DNA of 15,570 nt from Anaerolineae bacterium (lineage in GTDB: Bacteria > Chloroflexota > Anaerolineae > J102): positions 1-15,570 of the forward strand of contig JALWDV010000144.1 of the NCBI GenBank assembly GCA_027036755.1. Direction: 5' to 3'. The notes under the pieces are model-generated. The model ran no database searches. It was not told where the DNA came from and worked only from the letters and a program-made list of their open reading frames with translations. Every line of letters starts with the position of its first letter. Positions within the stretch are counted from its first letter, which is position 1. A program made the position numbers and the translations under genes. Positions 1 through 6,730 of this stretch are shown in pieces.

Positions 1-1181
1 TTCCCTATCCAGGCCAGCTCTTGATCCCTTTCATCCACCGGCGCCATGAACGCGTAGGTGAAAAGCTGACTTTCCGCGGCCCGCCGGGTCACATCATCGA
101 TGGCGGTGCGGGTCACATACACCATGCGGGGTTCCGCGCCGCCGGCGTAAGGCTCCCAACCCTTCCAGTCCACGAAAAACGCGGGGGCCTTTCCCTGGCG
201 CAGCAGGTCCTCGTCCGTGGCCAGGGCCGTATCGTAGACCGCGTCGGGACCATAAGAGGCCAGAGAGATGGGCTTTCGCACGGGGCGTGGGCTGCCTGCC
301 AGGGCCGGAAAGGCATGAGAAATGCGGATCGCGGAGAAATGGGCGACCAGGTGCTCATAGCCCGGGTAACGATGGGCCTCGGTGGGTTCGATCTTACGGG
401 CCAGGGGTTCGATGCCAAAGGCTTCATTCAGCGCCTCCGCCAGCGCGCCTTTGATCACCCCGCCCGAAAGTTCCCGACGCGATTCCACGAAATTGCTTCG
501 TCGGCTCTTGACGCCCCCCACCAGGATGGGCTCCAGAGGCTTGAGATGGAAATGCAACGCATCCCCAGATAGGAACGCCAGGGGCTTTTGCTGAGGGGGC
601 GCGGCCTGGGGTTCCGAAACCTGCGCCCATTGCAGGCGTCCAAACCCTACTCCCTTTTCCGCGCCCAAATGCGGTAACCAGACCAGCGCGAGGCGCAACG
701 CCCGCGCGATCCGCTTCGCCTCCTCCGCATCCGCGGTCACAAACTGCACCAGCCCCGAAAAGGTGGCCACCTCTCCGCTGGGGATAGGGTCTTCCACGGT
801 GCGCAAGAGGTTTTCGGCCGCGGTTTGGGTCACAGGATGGATGCTGACGCGGGTTCGATACGCGGTCTCCTGGGGCGTCTCGCCCACCAGATGGCCAAAG
901 CGCAGTTTGCCCGGGCGGGGCTCATAGTGGCCCCTTTCATCTCCGCTGGGGCGCCCAAACCAGCGATCGATATCCTCGCCCCGCACGAAATCCCCCAGCT
1001 CTGCCAGTTCCTCCAAAGCCATGCGCAGCTTGCCTTTGAAGTGACTGGCGGGGATGGTCAATGCGCCCTGTTCGTTTCGGAAAAACCATCGGTCTACGCC
1101 ATACTCCTGGGGATTGACCGCGGATGTCAGAAAAGGGCCCAGCACTTTCAAGGTGATGGTGATGTGATAATGGTTGTTCAT
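1..1181 (-). CDS. Two-domain RAMP protein (Csm3/Cas7-like plus Csx10-like), 3' end outside window
   Basis: This is a type III CRISPR-like backbone protein, expected to bind guide RNA. I translated 393 codons, open to the window edge, so the C-terminus is missing. Residues 1-190 form one RAMP domain: an N-terminal strand (ITITLKVLGPFLT), then YGVD, IPASHFKGKLR at 43-53 (the family's IPGSSLKGKLR motif) and a glycine-rich loop GAEKGVGFGRL at 173-183. D30 falls where Csm3 carries its RNA-cleaving aspartate, by eye alignment. Residues 208-393 form a second RAMP domain that resembles Csx10 of subtype III-D: LSGGVIKGALAEA at 238-250, SHAFPALAGSPRPVRKPISL at 288-307, and TAIDDVTRRAAESQLFTYAF at 359-378. 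The ATG overlaps the stop of the cas10-like gene (ATGA), and AAGGAG lies 9 nt upstream. RAMP assignment is firm; calling it a Csm3-Csx10 fusion is inference. Confidence 0.8.
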   Translation of the reverse strand, partial: MNNHYHITITLKVLGPFLTSAVNPQEYGVDRWFFRNEQGALTIPASHFKGKLRMALEELAELGDFVRGEDIDRWFGRPSGDERGHYEPRPGKLRFGHLVGETPQETAYRTRVSIHPVTQTAAENLLRTVEDPIPSGEVATFSGLVQFVTADAEEAKRIARALRLALVWLPHLGAEKGVGFGRLQWAQVSEPQAAPPQQKPLAFLSGDALHFHLKPLEPILVGGVKSRRSNFVESRRELSGGVIKGALAEALNEAFGIEPLARKIEPTEAHRYPGYEHLVAHFSAIRISHAFPALAGSPRPVRKPISLASYGPDAVYDTALATDEDLLRQGKAPAFFVDWKGWEPYAGGAEPRMVYVTRTAIDDVTRRAAESQLFTYAFMAPVDERDQELAWIG

Positions 1182-2650
1182 CCGTTCCACTCCTTGGCAT
1201 AATCCCAGAGGTCTGCGATGAGATACCAGCGTTCCGGCACATTTCCGATGATGCGCTCGATGGCATCCTGGACGCGTGCCTGGTGGGCGGGGTCCACGGT
1301 GGCCAGCATAAAGGATGCCAGGTCCGCGGCATCCACGTCCCCACCGGCTCGCAATCGGCGGATGACATCCAGGACCCGGCCCTTGGACGCATACCGCACC
1401 ACGGTGTGCAAATGCTTCTTCAGGGCAGGCAATTCCGAAGCTGGCAACAGCAGCTTTGGGTAAACGGGATGGTGCGTTTCATCGTAATAGCCGGCGATGA
1501 ATCGGTCCAACGAGCTGCCCAGCATATCGAAGGATTCCAGCACCAGGTAATGGGCTGCGTTCTTTTCCCTGAGGGGCTGGATGTCCTTCTTGGTGCGGGC
1601 CAGAAGTGCATCCGCCAGCCGGTTGAGCAACAATATCGGCGCGTTGTGATGCGCAAAGATGAGCGCAGCGCGATAGGTCAGCGGAATGCCCTGGAAGGAA
1701 ACGCCTTGGGCCTGGCGATAGAAGCGTTCCAGCACCTCCAGGCCTTTCCATGCGGGCGCGACCAGAGTCATTTCGTCCCCGCCCCACAGCAGGACTTCCA
1801 TGCGCAGGGCGGTGCGCCCTTCGGCATCCTCGGCCAGGAAATCGGGGTCATGGCGGGCCTGGGCCAGCAGCGCTTTCAGAAACGCATTGCGCACGCGTTC
1901 CTGAATGGTGTGATCAAAGGCCGCGCGCAACTCGGGCGTTTGGCATGTTTCATGCCGGATGGCTCCGAACCCATTGCCATCGATATGGAGGTACGCGATT
2001 TTGCCATGGAGTATCCCTTTTTCGGGCAGGGATGCCAAAAGGGACAGGTCTTTCGCGGCCAACCACGCCTGGTCATCTTCCACCAGGCCTTCCCCCACTT
2101 CTTGGAAGAGCCCGTGCTTGATTCTGCGTCCTTGCTCCCTGCGAAACGCGGTGGCGCGGCTGATCTTGGCCCCTCTCACATCGGGATCCACCCGATAAGG
2201 CACGACCCCAGGCCGCCACCCATCCAGATATCCCTCCTGTTCGGTGGGTTCGAACTCGGGCGGCCGCACCGTAGGCGTTCGCCATTGTTGACGGCGGATT
2301 TGCGTCTGCAACTGTTGGGTGACCTGGCGGAAATCCCCAGCATCGGGCGCCACCGCGGCCTGAAAGGTGGCATGATGATCCGTCAACGCATCCAATTGCC
2401 CCAAGACATCGGCCACCACCCGCCTCCTCACCGCGTCCACATCCTCTTCCGCCTCGAAGGAAAACAGGCCCAGGCTGGCCGCGGTGGCGATGGGGGTGAA
2501 ACCTTTGGCCTTCAGCCTTTGGGCCAGCTCCCTTTCGATGGCATGGCGCAACACATGGCTTCCTCCCCGAATGGTGCTGATGTCGTTGGTGTCGTACACG
2601 AAGGCGTCGAGATTGACCGCCTCGACTTGAAGGTAGTATTTTTTTGTCAT
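1178..2650 (-). CDS. Compact Cas10-like protein (two palm domains, GGDE), no HD or zinc-finger domain
   Basis: This 490-residue protein is related to Cas10/Cmr2, the large subunit of type III CRISPR effectors, whose palm domain makes cyclic oligoadenylate. Residues 1-100 look like palm 1: a beta strand, TNDISTIRGGSHVLRHAIE at 21-39 (the RGGS/RGAS-LL motif), then a return strand. Residues about 215-360 look like the catalytic palm 2: YLHIDGNGFGAI at 220-231 with metal-binding D224, EVLLWGGDEMTLVAP at 285-299 (GGDE at 290-293, where Cas10 usually has GGDD), and FAHHNAPILLLNRLADALL at 332-350. The C-terminus is helical. Cas10 is commonly longer and has an N-terminal HD nuclease and a four-Cys zinc finger; here the protein starts at palm 1 and has a single Cys (C236). 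I chose ATG at 2650 because GGGAG lies about 10 nt upstream; a TTG start at 2701 is possible. It is ATGA-coupled to the RAMP gene. The family is fairly secure; cyclase activity is inferred. Confidence 0.82.
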   Translation of the reverse strand: MTKKYYLQVEAVNLDAFVYDTNDISTIRGGSHVLRHAIERELAQRLKAKGFTPIATAASLGLFSFEAEEDVDAVRRRVVADVLGQLDALTDHHATFQAAVAPDAGDFRQVTQQLQTQIRRQQWRTPTVRPPEFEPTEQEGYLDGWRPGVVPYRVDPDVRGAKISRATAFRREQGRRIKHGLFQEVGEGLVEDDQAWLAAKDLSLLASLPEKGILHGKIAYLHIDGNGFGAIRHETCQTPELRAAFDHTIQERVRNAFLKALLAQARHDPDFLAEDAEGRTALRMEVLLWGGDEMTLVAPAWKGLEVLERFYRQAQGVSFQGIPLTYRAALIFAHHNAPILLLNRLADALLARTKKDIQPLREKNAAHYLVLESFDMLGSSLDRFIAGYYDETHHPVYPKLLLPASELPALKKHLHTVVRYASKGRVLDVIRRLRAGGDVDAADLASFMLATVDPAHQARVQDAIERIIGNVPERWYLIADLWDYAKEWNG

Positions 2651-2754
2651 AACGCGAACTCCCGAAAAGACAATCAACAGGCATTGAACTCCTGCTCTCA
2701 AAAACGACGAATTCCTTTCTCGTCCCCCACGTGCAACAATTCACGTTGGTTTCT

Positions 2755-2771
2755 TTTGGGTGCGTCCCAAA
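2755..2771. repeat. Small inverted repeat in the cas10-like leader
   Basis: TTTGGG and CCCAAA pair around the loop TGCGT, 105 bp upstream of the cas10-like start codon. It may be an operator or a 5' UTR hairpin of the minus-strand transcript. No run of T follows, so it is not a terminator. Its significance is uncertain because it is short. Confidence 0.3.
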
Positions 2772-2802
2772 TGAGTTGGAAAGAATAATCCATTCATTAA
2801 CG

Positions 2803-2817
2803 GGGCGCTTCGCGCCC
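2803..2817. repeat. Hairpin GGGCGC-TTC-GCGCCC next to the large inverted repeat
   Basis: This is a perfect 6-bp GC stem with a 3-nt loop, directly left of the nested inverted repeat. It may be one more unit of that element, but no symmetric partner is seen on the right side. Confidence 0.4.
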
Positions 2818-2826
2818 GCGGCCAGC

Positions 2827-3084
2827 GCCGGGGGATGAAGTCCCCCGGCTAGAAACAGCGCCCCTGCGGGGCTAGTACAAGGAGGCGTAAGTCGTTGTAT
2901 GGTTGGCTGCATGCGCTTGCGTCCAGCCGGATTCGCAATCCGGCGGGTTAAGCGGGAAAAGTGCGCCGGATCGCACATCCGGCGCGGCGCATTATCATAG
3001 CAAACCATACAATCATTTAGGCCTTCGTGTACTAGCCGGATTTATCCGGCGCTGTTTTGTAGCCCGGCGACTTCATCGCCGGGC
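2827..3084. repeat. 258-bp nested inverted repeat of hairpins (REP/BIME-like or MITE-like)
   Basis: Two arms are imperfect reverse complements of each other, and each contains three hairpins. Outer hairpins: 2827-2849 and 3062-3084, 9-bp stems with loops TGAAG and CTTCA. Middle hairpins: 2860-2872 and 3035-3050. Inner hairpins: 2926-2944 and 2963-2985. Shared unpaired blocks sit symmetrically: CAGCGCC (2856) with GGCGCTG (3048), CTAGTACA (2872) with TGTACTAG (3028), and TTGTATGGTT (2895) with AACCATACAA (3003). The last two pairs have identical spacing of 23 bp in both arms. Stem bases differ between arms but stay paired. No transposase gene or convincing target duplication is seen. Similar hairpin repeats are mobilised by RAYT transposases in other bacteria; membership here is inference. 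Confidence 0.75.
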
Positions 3085-3407
3085 GGACGTGGCAAACGCT
3101 TCAACCGAAAAAGGACGCACCCGTTTCTTTTTGAGGTCAGGCTTTTCAAGGCCTTGTAGCATAAAAATCTGGCGAAAACAGCGTTCTTTTTGGCCAAACC
3201 CAAAGAGTGCGCTACATGATTTCCCTCCTTGAATCATCAGTTCATGGAAACAATGTAGGTGTTTTCGAACATAGCGCAATAGAGAATGATGAACAGTTTA
3301 GCATCCGGATCATATCATTACGCGATTATGAATGTCAAAAACTTTACAATCACCCCCATTGCCGTCCTTTGCCAGCAGATGCCGCCCAAGGATATTCAAG
3401 GCTCTTT
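3085..3407. other. Intergenic stretch with no gene recognised
   Basis: This AT-richer stretch lies between the large inverted repeat and the heptamer repeat. Short open frames occur on both strands (for example around 3073-3279 minus and 3207-3410 plus). None has a convincing ribosome site, codon bias or recognisable protein motif. No CRISPR-type spaced repeats or tRNA-like fold were seen. Confidence 0.5.
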
Positions 3408-3442
3408 TGACGTATGACGTATGACGTATGACATTTGACGGA
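3408..3442. repeat. Tandem 7-bp repeat, five units
   Basis: Three perfect TGACGTA units (3408-3428) are followed by two degenerate ones, TGACATT and TGACGGA. The array ends 80 bp upstream of the deoR-family promoter. It could be a regulator binding array or simple replication-slippage sequence; the sequence cannot separate these. Confidence 0.7.
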
Positions 3443-3510
3443 GAAATTGCAAAGATGGTTTTGAATGATAATGCCCAAAGCCCTTTAATGCAATTATGGT
3501 GTTTGAAAAT

Positions 3511-3531
3511 GATTGTTGACCCTTGACAATC
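3511..3531. promoter_or_regulatory. Candidate operator over the -35 box of the DeoR-family gene
   Basis: GATTGT (3511-3516) and ACAATC (3526-3531) form a perfect 6-bp inverted repeat with a 9-bp spacer, and it covers the -35 hexamer. DeoR-family repressors often bind inverted or direct repeats at their own promoters, so autoregulation is plausible. The binding role is inferred. Confidence 0.45.
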
Positions 3532-3551
3532 GAACACGAATAATGTATAAT
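3523..3551 (+). promoter_or_regulatory. Perfect sigma-70 type promoter for the DeoR-family gene
   Basis: TTGACA at 3523-3528 and TATAAT at 3546-3551 match both consensus hexamers exactly, with the ideal 17-bp spacer. Transcription should begin near 3558, about 36 nt before the chosen GTG start at 3594. Such a strong core promoter suggests that control is by repression. Confidence 0.85.
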
Positions 3552-3593
3552 ACAAACATAAGCAAACACAGTTACTTTTTTGGAGCAATCGCT

Positions 3594-4355
3594 GTGCGAT
3601 CTCATCAACGCCATCAGGCCATCTTGCATCTGTTAGAAATCCAAAATTCGGTCTCAGTCTCCGATTTGGTCGCCCGTTTTGGCGTATCGGAGATGACGGT
3701 GCGGCGGGATCTGGACGCGTTGGAAAAGCAGGGATTGTTGCAACGGGTGCATGGGGGCGCCATCCCCGCCCGCAGTCGGGGTTACGAGCCACCTTTTCTC
3801 AATCGCAGCCTTGAGCATCGGGAAGAAAAGCGGCGCATCGCCCGGAAGGCGGTCGAGTTTGTTCATGATGGAGACAGTTTGGCGTTGGATGTGGGCACAA
3901 CCACGTTGGAGGTGGCGCAAGCGATCAAAGATAAACATAATCTCACAGTTATCACGCCCAGCTACCGTATCGCCGGACTGCTGACAGAGAATCCCCATAG
4001 CCGCGTCATTCTCACGGGGGGCATTCTCAGGCCGGGAGAGCTCTCCCTGGTAGGGCGGATGGCTGAAGACGCGTTTCGCAATTTTTTTGTGGACAAGCTC
4101 TTTTTGGGTGTGGGAGGCATCGATCTCGACGCAGGGCTGACGGAGTATAACATTGAGGATGCGCTGGTGAAACAGGCCATGCTCCGCAGCGCCCGAGAGG
4201 TGACAGTGGTGGCGGACGCCAGCAAGTTCGGACGAGTGGCATTCGCCGCGGTGGCCCCATTGGAGAAGATTACCCGCATCATCACCGATGACTCGCTCTC
4301 GCCCGACATTGTATCGGTCTTACAAGAGCGGGATATTGAGGTGATTTTGGTGTGA
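3594..4355 (+). CDS. DeoR/GlpR-family transcriptional repressor
   Basis: This 253-residue regulator has the standard DeoR-family architecture and length. Residues 4-56 form the winged helix-turn-helix, with SVSDLVARFGVSEMTVRRDL at 21-40 and HGGA at 53-56. The C-terminal half is the DeoRC sugar-phosphate sensor: DVGTTT at 99-104, the TGG at 141-143, and ADASKFGR at 207-214. I chose GTG 3594, with TGGAG 8 nt upstream, because the in-frame ATG at 3513 lies upstream of the promoter hexamers. It probably represses itself and the downstream cluster until a phosphorylated sugar binds; the ligand is unknown. A strong intrinsic terminator follows its stop codon. Confidence 0.93.
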   Translation: MRSHQRHQAILHLLEIQNSVSVSDLVARFGVSEMTVRRDLDALEKQGLLQRVHGGAIPARSRGYEPPFLNRSLEHREEKRRIARKAVEFVHDGDSLALDVGTTTLEVAQAIKDKHNLTVITPSYRIAGLLTENPHSRVILTGGILRPGELSLVGRMAEDAFRNFFVDKLFLGVGGIDLDAGLTEYNIEDALVKQAMLRSAREVTVVADASKFGRVAFAAVAPLEKITRIITDDSLSPDIVSVLQERDIEVILV

Positions 4356-4359
4356 GACC

Positions 4360-4393
4360 GGCATGGACGCGTACTTCGCGCCATGCCTTTTTT
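4360..4393 (+). terminator. Intrinsic terminator after the DeoR-family gene
   Basis: GGCATGG-A-CGCG pairs with CGCG-CCATGCC around the loop TACTT (11 bp plus one bulged A), followed directly by six T. It starts 5 nt after the regulator stop codon and ends 36 nt before the btpA-like start. There is little room for a separate promoter after it, so it may act as a partial terminator or attenuator for the downstream operon. Confidence 0.88.
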
Positions 4394-4428
4394 CGTTATT
4401 GCTCATTGAGCCACAGGAGGCATATTTC

Positions 4429-5241
4429 ATGACCCAATTTCTCAAGGATTTATTCGGTGTTTCCAAACCAGTCATCGCCATGGCGCACTTCCCGGCATTG
4501 CCGGGGACGCCCCGCTACGACTCCGGTTTGGGCGTGGATGGCATGGTGGAGCGCATGCGACAGGATGTGAGGCATCTGCTGGATGGCGGGGTGGACGCCA
4601 TCATGTTCTGCAATGAGGACGACCGTCCCTATTCTTTTCGCGCAGATTTCGAGGCCGTCGCGGTCATGACCCGTGTCATTACAGAATTGCGGCCCACGGA
4701 TCGACCTTTCGGCGTGGATTTCCTGTGGGACCCGAAAGCGCCCATCGCCATCGCCAAGGCCACAGGCGCATCCTTTATTCGTGAGGTGGTGACCGGGGTG
4801 TACGAGAGCGACATGGGGCTGTGGGCGCCCGATGCGGCCGCGCTTTACCGCTATCGCAAGCAGATCGATGCTGAGGATGTACGCATCTTCGCCAACATTA
4901 CGCCCGAATTCGCCTCGCCGCTGGGGAATCGCAGCGTGGCGCAGCGGGCCAAAAGCGCGGTGGTCTCCACTCTGGTGGATGTGATTCTCATCGCCGGGCC
5001 CATGGCGGGTGCGGAGCCCGATTATTCGTTGGTGGTCGAGGCCAAAGAGGCGGTGGGGGATGAGACGCCTGTGTTTTTGAATACAGGCGCCAAGGCCAGC
5101 AACATCGCTCAATATCTGGAAGTGGCCGACGGCGTCATCGTGGGCTCCAGCCTGAAGGTGGATGGCCACACATGGAATCCCGTGGACCCCGAACGGGTGA
5201 AAGCGTTCATGGCGGAAGTGCGCCGCGTGAGGAATGGTTGA
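4429..5241 (+). CDS. BtpA/SgcQ-family TIM-barrel protein
   Basis: This 270-residue protein matches the BtpA family, which includes E. coli SgcQ from a sugar operon and cyanobacterial BtpA, implicated in photosystem I stability. Recognisable features are the N-terminal AMAHFPALPGTPRY at 17-30, alternating strand-helix segments expected of a (beta/alpha)8 barrel (GVDAIMFCNEDD, GASFIREVVTG, VRIFANITPEFASP), and the C-terminal phosphate-site-like VIVGSSLKVDG at 236-246. The start is ATG 4429, with AGGAGG 8 nt upstream. It is the first gene after the terminator and nearly touches the kinase gene. No photosynthesis gene is nearby, so a role in sugar-phosphate metabolism is more likely; a catalytic function is inference only. 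Confidence 0.88.
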   Translation: MTQFLKDLFGVSKPVIAMAHFPALPGTPRYDSGLGVDGMVERMRQDVRHLLDGGVDAIMFCNEDDRPYSFRADFEAVAVMTRVITELRPTDRPFGVDFLWDPKAPIAIAKATGASFIREVVTGVYESDMGLWAPDAAALYRYRKQIDAEDVRIFANITPEFASPLGNRSVAQRAKSAVVSTLVDVILIAGPMAGAEPDYSLVVEAKEAVGDETPVFLNTGAKASNIAQYLEVADGVIVGSSLKVDGHTWNPVDPERVKAFMAEVRRVRNG

Positions 5242-5242
5242 G

Positions 5243-6730
5243 ATGGTCTTGCTAGGCATCGACATTGGCACAACGGCCACCAAAGGCATCCTGCTGCACC
5301 CGGAACGGGGCGTCATTGCCGAGGCCCAGGCCCCCTCGACCCTGCGTTCGCCGCAGACCGGGTGGGCCGAGGAAGACCCCGAGGCATGGTGGGAGAACGT
5401 GGCCGCGGTGACCCGCGCCTGTCTGGCGCAGGCGGGTCTGGGGCCCGAGGCCGTGGCGGGCGTAGGTGTCAGCGGCATGGTGCCCACTCTCATCCTGCTG
5501 GACGCCCAGGGCCGCGTGCTGTATCCCTCGATTCAGCAAAACGACGCCCGGGCGCACCGGGAGATCCTGGAGTTTCGGGAACGGCTGGATGAGGCGGATG
5601 TACTGGCCCGCACGGGCAGCGCCATCACCCAGCAGAGCATCGGTCCCAAGCTGTTGTGGATGCGGCGGCATCATCCCGAGATCATGGCGCGGGCCGCGCA
5701 TCTCATGGGCTCTTACGATTTCGTCGTGCACAAACTCACGGGGCAGTTCTCCGCGGAGCGCAACTGGGCGCTGGAAAGCGGCCTCTTTGACCTGCACCGG
5801 CAGGACTGGGATGAGGAGCTGCTGGCGCTGAGCGCGATCGACCGCAGCTGGTTGGGGGAGATCCACTGGCCCGCCGACGTGGCGGGGCAGGTCACGCCTC
5901 AGGCCGCGGCGCACACAGGCCTGAAAGCGGGAACGCCCGTGGTCGCGGGCAGCGCCGATCACATCGCGTCCGCGTTCTCTGCTGGACTCAAGGCTCCCGG
6001 AGATCTGCTGGTGAAGCTGGGCGGCGCGGGGGATATCCTCTACAGTCTGGATGATTTGATCATCGATGCCCGACTTTTTCTGGATTATCATGTCATTCCT
6101 GGCAAATATCTACTCAATGGCTGCATGGCGGCCAGCGGCAGCATCATCAAGTGGTTCAAGCAGCACTTCGCAGGAGATGCGGACTATCTTCAGCTCGACG
6201 CAGAGGGGCTGTCCACGCCCGCGGGCAGTGAAGGACTGATCATGCTCCCATACTTCTTGGGCGAGAAGACGCCCATTCACGATCCTTTGGCCCGAGGCGT
6301 GTTCTTCGGCCTCACCCTCACCCATACCCGCGGTCATGTGTATCGGGCCATCCTCGAGGGCATTGCCTACGGATTCCGGCATCATCTGGCCGTGTTGGCG
6401 GAGCGGGGGTTGACCGCGACGCGGGCGCGGGTGACCAACGGCGGCGCCCGATCTCAGCTCTGGAAGCAGGTGACCGCGGACATCCTGGGCCTCCCCCTGG
6501 AGCCCATCGCCCAGCATCCCGGCTCCTCCCTGGGAGCGGCATTCATCGCGGGCATGGGTGCGGGCCTGTTCGATGATTGGAGCGAAATCGAGCGCTTTAT
6601 TCGTGTGCCCCATGTCATCGAACCCAATCTCCATCGAGCCGTCCGATACGACGAACTTTTCGCCATCTATCGCGAGCTCTACGAGCGCAACCGCGGTCTA
6701 TTCCCCAGGCTTTCTCAGGAGGCGCTATGA
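5243..6730 (+). CDS. FGGY-family carbohydrate kinase, xylulokinase-like
   Basis: This protein probably phosphorylates an imported or oxidised sugar (a ketose or polyol) with ATP. It has 495 residues, typical of the family. The N-terminal actin-like phosphate loop is GIDIGTT at 5-11. QQNDAR at 98-103 corresponds to the sugar-contact loop. AGSADH at 235-240 carries the likely catalytic base D239. GEKTPIHDPLARG at 340-352 and NGGARSQLWKQVTADILG at 399-416 are typical FGGY C-domain motifs. I chose ATG 5243, with GAGGA at a spacing of 9; ATG 5234, overlapping the btpA-like stop, is the alternative. It resembles XylB more than GlpK, but no xylose isomerase is nearby, so the substrate is not assigned. 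The stop overlaps the next gene's start. Confidence 0.92.
   Translation: MVLLGIDIGTTATKGILLHPERGVIAEAQAPSTLRSPQTGWAEEDPEAWWENVAAVTRACLAQAGLGPEAVAGVGVSGMVPTLILLDAQGRVLYPSIQQNDARAHREILEFRERLDEADVLARTGSAITQQSIGPKLLWMRRHHPEIMARAAHLMGSYDFVVHKLTGQFSAERNWALESGLFDLHRQDWDEELLALSAIDRSWLGEIHWPADVAGQVTPQAAAHTGLKAGTPVVAGSADHIASAFSAGLKAPGDLLVKLGGAGDILYSLDDLIIDARLFLDYHVIPGKYLLNGCMAASGSIIKWFKQHFAGDADYLQLDAEGLSTPAGSEGLIMLPYFLGEKTPIHDPLARGVFFGLTLTHTRGHVYRAILEGIAYGFRHHLAVLAERGLTATRARVTNGGARSQLWKQVTADILGLPLEPIAQHPGSSLGAAFIAGMGAGLFDDWSEIERFIRVPHVIEPNLHRAVRYDELFAIYRELYERNRGLFPRLSQEAL

Noticed and set aside
1178..2650. Reading the GGDE motif as a GGDEF diguanylate cyclase
   Set aside because: The N-terminal RGGS palm 1 motif, the IDGNGFG strand, the sequence after GGDE and the coupling to a RAMP gene all fit Cas10/Cmr2 rather than a GGDEF signalling protein.
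1283..2788. Long open frame of 501 codons on the plus strand
   Set aside because: It lies antisense across the Cas10-like gene, shows no domain logic and has no ribosome site. High GC makes such antisense frames common. The minus-strand frame has clear family motifs.
2827..3084. CRISPR array
   Set aside because: The repeats here are inverted hairpins with variable stems. They are not direct repeats of constant length separated by unique spacers.
3513..3593. Earlier ATG start for the DeoR-family gene
   Set aside because: That ATG lies upstream of the promoter hexamers, so it would not be in the mRNA. The added residues are not part of the helix-turn-helix domain.
4450..6091. Long minus-strand open frames opposite the btpA-like and kinase genes
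   Set aside because: They are His/Arg/Gly-rich mirror frames of well-supported genes and have no recognisable motifs.
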